Shown: piece after piece, positions 61,547 to 64,000 of the stretch
Position numbering within the stretch: position 1 is the stretch's first letter
How the letters are laid out: each line of letters opens with the position of its first letter
Source: Clostridium mobile
GTDB taxonomy: Bacteria > Bacillota > Clostridia > Clostridiales > Clostridiaceae
DNA length: 64,000 bases
Direction of reading: 5' to 3'
NCBI RefSeq assembly: GCF_018918285.1
Contig: NZ_JAHLQF010000001.1
Coordinates: forward strand, 945,284 to 1,009,283
Program-made: the position numbers and the translations under genes
Notes under the pieces: generated by a model
The model's input: the letters and a program-made list of their open reading frames with translations, nothing else
Database searches by the model: none
Told to the model about the DNA's origin: nothing

Positions 61547-61659
61547 AAAAGACCCTTGTCCTATAGTAATAGGACAAAGGTCTTGCATCTCTAAAGCGAG
61601 TAACTATCCGGGCATACGCCGTATTGACGAATAGTTAAGTTATGCTACTCCCCTTTGCT
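61547..61659 (-). promoter_or_regulatory. yybP-ykoY (Mn2+) riboswitch, promoter-proximal unit to the ATPase gene
   Basis: Minus-strand aptamer 61659-61572: the AAAGGGGAGTAGC start, the GTATGCCCGGATAGT loop and the GCAAGACCTTTGTCC end match the family. The 3' strand of P1 then forms a terminator stem (61551-61582) followed by T5, so Mn2+ binding would sequester it and turn expression on. The unit has its own promoter (TTGTAT 61694-61689, 17 bases, TATAAT 61671-61666). Confidence 0.93.
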
Positions 61660-61665
61660 AGAAAA

Positions 61666-61694
61666 ATTATATCACATTGGTAATATATATACAA
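61666..61694 (-). promoter_or_regulatory. Promoter of the proximal riboswitch unit
   Basis: TTGTAT (61694-61689), 17 bases, TATAAT (61671-61666), minus strand. Nearly the same sequence as the distal promoter. Confidence 0.8.
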
Positions 61695-61732
61695 TATTAT
61701 ATTTTTTATTCCCCTCCTTTCTCAAAAAACTA

Positions 61733-61845
61733 AAAAGACCTTTGTCCTATATTCATAGAACAAAGGTCTTGCATCTCTAACATGAGTAACTATCCGAGCA
61801 TACGCTGTAGTGACGAATAGTTAAATTATGCTACTCCCCTTCGTT
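61733..61845 (-). promoter_or_regulatory. yybP-ykoY (Mn2+) riboswitch, distal unit
   Basis: Aptamer 61845-61760 with the same blocks (GGGGAGTAGCATAA, GTATGCTCGGATAGTTACTC, GCAAGACCTTTGTTC) and its own terminator (61736-61769, AGACCTTTGT/ACAAAGGTCT) plus T run. About 185 bases upstream of the proximal unit; the whole promoter-aptamer-terminator cassette is duplicated. Confidence 0.92.
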
Positions 61846-61851
61846 AAAAGC

Positions 61852-61880
61852 ATTATATCACATGGATAATATATATGCAA
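61852..61880 (-). promoter_or_regulatory. Promoter of the distal riboswitch unit
   Basis: TTGCAT (61880-61875), 17 bases, TATAAT (61857-61852), minus strand. Confidence 0.82.
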
Positions 61881-61893
61881 CATATTTATATTA

Positions 61894-62418
61894 TTAACCA
61901 TAAAAAATTATCCCTAGTATTCCAGCTGCAACAATTACCAATATTGGATGTATTTTTTTTGATAATAACATTACTGCAACTATAAGACTAATTATTATAC
62001 TTTTAAAATCCTTATAAGACTCTTTTGCTAAAGATAAAAAAGCAGCGATAATAAGCCCTATTAATGCCGGTCTCATTCCCATAAGGGATGCCTTCATCAC
62101 CTTCGATTCTTTAAACTTTATAATATAGTGGATAGCTATAGATATTAATAAAAAAGAAAAACTTACCACCCCTAAAGTGGCAAATATACTGCCCCATATT
62201 CCACCTATTTTATATCCTACAAATGTAGCTGAATTTATAGCTATAGGCCCAGGCGTCATTTGAGAAATGCCTATTATATCTGTAAATTCTGTAAAAGTAA
62301 TCCATCCTTTATTATTAACTATTTCCCTTTCAATTAATGGAAGCATAGCATATCCTCCACCGAAACTAAAGGCTCCTATTTTCAAAAAGGATAGAAATAA
62401 CTCAAATAATAGTCTCAA
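61894..62418 (-). CDS. Chromate transporter half (ChrA family), second subunit
   Basis: 174 aa from TTG 62418, which directly follows the preceding stop; ribosome site AGGTGG lies in that gene's end. One ChrA domain: FLKIGAFSFGGGYAMLPLIE (about 11-30), MTPGPIAINSATFVGYKIGG (about 54-73). Five to six membrane segments. It pairs with the 178-aa homologue upstream, giving the split, short-chain ChrA form. Exports chromate or transports sulfate-like anions. Confidence 0.9.
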   Translation of the reverse strand: MRLLFELFLSFLKIGAFSFGGGYAMLPLIEREIVNNKGWITFTEFTDIIGISQMTPGPIAINSATFVGYKIGGIWGSIFATLGVVSFSFLLISIAIHYIIKFKESKVMKASLMGMRPALIGLIIAAFLSLAKESYKDFKSIIISLIVAVMLLSKKIHPILVIVAAGILGIIFYG

Positions 62419-62955
62419 TTACTCCACCTTCTTTCTATAGTAAAGATAACCATATATTCCTGATATAACAATTACTAAAACTGGATGTATATTTAAAATT
62501 GCTATTGCTATTACTGTTACTATTACTATGATAAAATTCATATAATTTCTATTGATGGAATTAGATAAACTTACCACTGCAATTAAAACTAACATAGGTA
62601 CCGCTGCACTTATTCCTTTAAAAACTAAATCTACATAATAATTATTTCTAAATTGCATAAAAAAAGCAGCTATAAAATATATAATTGTAAATGAAGGTAA
62701 TACTGTTCCTAAAAGAGCCATAATGGCCCCTACAACTCCTCCAATTCTATATCCAATAAATATTGAAGCATTGACAGCCAACGCTCCTGGAAAGGATTGG
62801 GCTATTACTAATATATCTAAAAAATCATCTTTTTCTATCCATTTTTTATTATCTACCACTTCAGCTTGAATTAATGGAATCATGGCGTATCCTCCACCAA
62901 ACGTAAAAGCTCCTATCTTAAAAAAGCTCCAAAACATACTCAAAACTTTATTCAA
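62419..62955 (-). CDS. Chromate transporter half (ChrA family), first subunit
   Basis: 178 aa from TTG 62955 after TTGGAGGTCTTAAT. Same ChrA motif set: FFKIGAFTFGGGYAMIPLIQ (about 11-30), SFPGALAVNASIFIGYRIGG (about 54-73). The two halves are homologous but face opposite membrane sides in such pairs. Their genes are adjacent with no gap, and are the first and second genes of their operon. Confidence 0.9.
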   Translation of the reverse strand: MNKVLSMFWSFFKIGAFTFGGGYAMIPLIQAEVVDNKKWIEKDDFLDILVIAQSFPGALAVNASIFIGYRIGGVVGAIMALLGTVLPSFTIIYFIAAFFMQFRNNYYVDLVFKGISAAVPMLVLIAVVSLSNSINRNYMNFIIVIVTVIAIAILNIHPVLVIVISGIYGYLYYRKKVE

Positions 62956-63104
62956 ATTAAGACCTCCAAATTTTCAATTCTCATTATCTATATATATTAT
63001 ACAATAAATCTTTACATTTAAATAATTATTTACAAGATTAACATATATGAATTATTAGCTACATATATTAACAATAGATTTATATATTTCAAAGGGGGAT
63101 ATAC

Positions 63105-64000
63105 ATGAGGAAAAAGAATTTTAAAAGACTTAATCTATTATTAGCCTTAATCATTTCTTTTAGTATAGTGTTATCACCTGCATTAAATTCAAATGTACAA
63201 GCTAAAGGAAAGAAAGAGGTTAAAAACGTGATTCTATTAATTCCCGACGGCACAGGCATAACCCACACAACCTTAGCTAGATGGTATAAGGGCGGTTCTC
63301 CTCTAGCTATGGATGAAATTGCTTCTGGACTTATCAGAACCTACTCTTCTGACGCAGTGATTGCAGATTCAGCGCCTGCTGGTACTGCTATGGCTACAGG
63401 ATTTAAATCCCATACTGGATTTATTGGAGTGCTTCCTGATGTAGCAAATATGCCATTAGTAGATGCAATTCCTAAGGGTGAAGAAAGACGTCCCGTTGCA
63501 ACAGTTCTTGAAACAGCTAAATTAAAGGGAAAAGCTACTGGACTTGTAGCTACTAGTGAATTCCCACATGCAACACCAGCTTCTTTTGCTTCTCATTATC
63601 CAAAGAGATCTGATTATAATACTTTAAGCGAACAAATGGTTTACAATAATGTAGATGTAGTTTTAGCTGGAGGATATAGTGAATTGACTCCTGCAAAGAG
63701 AAAAGATAAGGAAGATTTAATAAAAGTATTAAAAGAAAGAGGCTATGGAGTAGTTAGAAATAATGAAGAATTAAGCAACTTCAAAGGAAATAAAGTTTGG
63801 GGATTATTCGCTCCCTCTGCTATGCCTTATGATAAGGACAGAACAGAAAATACCCCTAGCATGGCTACTATGGCCGCAAAAGCAATAGATATACTATCCA
63901 AAGACAAAGACGGATTTTTCTTAATGGTTGAAGGAAGTAAAATAGATTGGGCATCCCATGCTAATGACCCTGTGGGCGTAATTACGGAAGTATTGGCCTT
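63105..64000 (+). CDS. Alkaline phosphatase (PhoA family), partial
   Basis: About 298 residues visible from ATG 63105 (ribosome site AAAGGGGGAT); the gene continues past the window. N-terminal signal peptide with a hydrophobic stretch LNLLLALIISFSIVLSPAL and cleavage near VQA. Active site: PDGTGITHT (metal Asp, about 48-56), DSAPAGTAMATG (nucleophile Ser, about 86-97), TPASFASHYP, and EGSKIDWASHAND (metal Asp/His, about 280-292). Secreted phosphomonoesterase that releases phosphate; TTAACA-like repeats upstream (63038, 63068) are not spaced as a clear PhoP box. Confidence 0.9.
   Translation, partial: MRKKNFKRLNLLLALIISFSIVLSPALNSNVQAKGKKEVKNVILLIPDGTGITHTTLARWYKGGSPLAMDEIASGLIRTYSSDAVIADSAPAGTAMATGFKSHTGFIGVLPDVANMPLVDAIPKGEERRPVATVLETAKLKGKATGLVATSEFPHATPASFASHYPKRSDYNTLSEQMVYNNVDVVLAGGYSELTPAKRKDKEDLIKVLKERGYGVVRNNEELSNFKGNKVWGLFAPSAMPYDKDRTENTPSMATMAAKAIDILSKDKDGFFLMVEGSKIDWASHANDPVGVITEVLA

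Noticed and set aside
63011-63073. PhoP box upstream of the alkaline phosphatase
   Set aside because: TTTACA/TTAACA-like hexamers are present but not at the regular 11-base spacing of known Pho boxes.

Overview
The window is AT-rich, uses strong GGAGG-type ribosome binding sites with many GTG/TTG starts, and carries genes typical of a spore-forming anaerobic clostridium: 2-hydroxyacyl-CoA dehydratase activase relatives, an EFR1-type flavoprotein/ferredoxin, spore-surface style DNRLRE and YVTN proteins, a CgeB-like glycosyltransferase and an Fe-S L-serine dehydratase. I infer Clostridium sensu lato and cannot name a species. Both edges cut genes: a DinG/XPD-like helicase at the left and an alkaline phosphatase at the right.

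Layout. 1-5.0 kb: helicase, membrane-tethered HTH protein, PadR regulator with a HAAS-domain membrane partner broken by a 10-bp tandem repeat, CDF cation exporter. 5.0-9.3 kb: M20 amidohydrolase with its own membrane protein, and a 2-hydroxycarboxylate (CitS-type) transporter. 9.7-15.2 kb: polyamine-type acetyltransferase, Pro/Gly-hinge protein, a TrpXYZ-like ABC transporter behind a UAG-rich leader with a terminator, and DegV behind a candidate structured RNA. 15.2-20.8 kb: NagZ/DUF1361, lipoprotein, EFR1 protein, MgtC, SPFH/NfeD. 21-27 kb: NAD synthetase, cyclophilin, a three-gene acyl-CoA dehydratase activase-type cluster, small XRE repressor. 27.9-36.4 kb: acetyltransferase, serine dehydratase, an M20 peptidase/DUF3100-like operon with its presumed regulator, two tiny basic proteins around an HD-domain protein, and a double FMN-binding protein. 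37.2-41.2 kb: ribD-ribE-ribBA-ribH under an FMN riboswitch. 41.3-43.9 kb: a second, rearranged copy of the M20/DUF3100-like operon. 44.3-56.1 kb: a probable spore-surface block (two DNRLRE proteins, YVTN propeller protein, three glycosyltransferases, a coiled-coil protein) interrupted by YaaR and an OpuF-type osmoprotectant transporter. 56.3-58.7 kb: cysteine desulfurase, unknown protein and DUF3343 carrier. 58.8-63 kb: P-type ATPase behind two complete promoter/yybP-ykoY riboswitch/terminator cassettes, and a split chromate transporter.

The strongest unexplained signals are non-coding. Nine copies of a roughly 65-nt hairpin with covarying stems and a conserved loop sit between genes across 35 kb. 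Other notable items are the structured element before degV, the doubled Mn2+ riboswitch cassette, and the UAG-rich attenuator-like leader of the TrpXYZ-like transporter.
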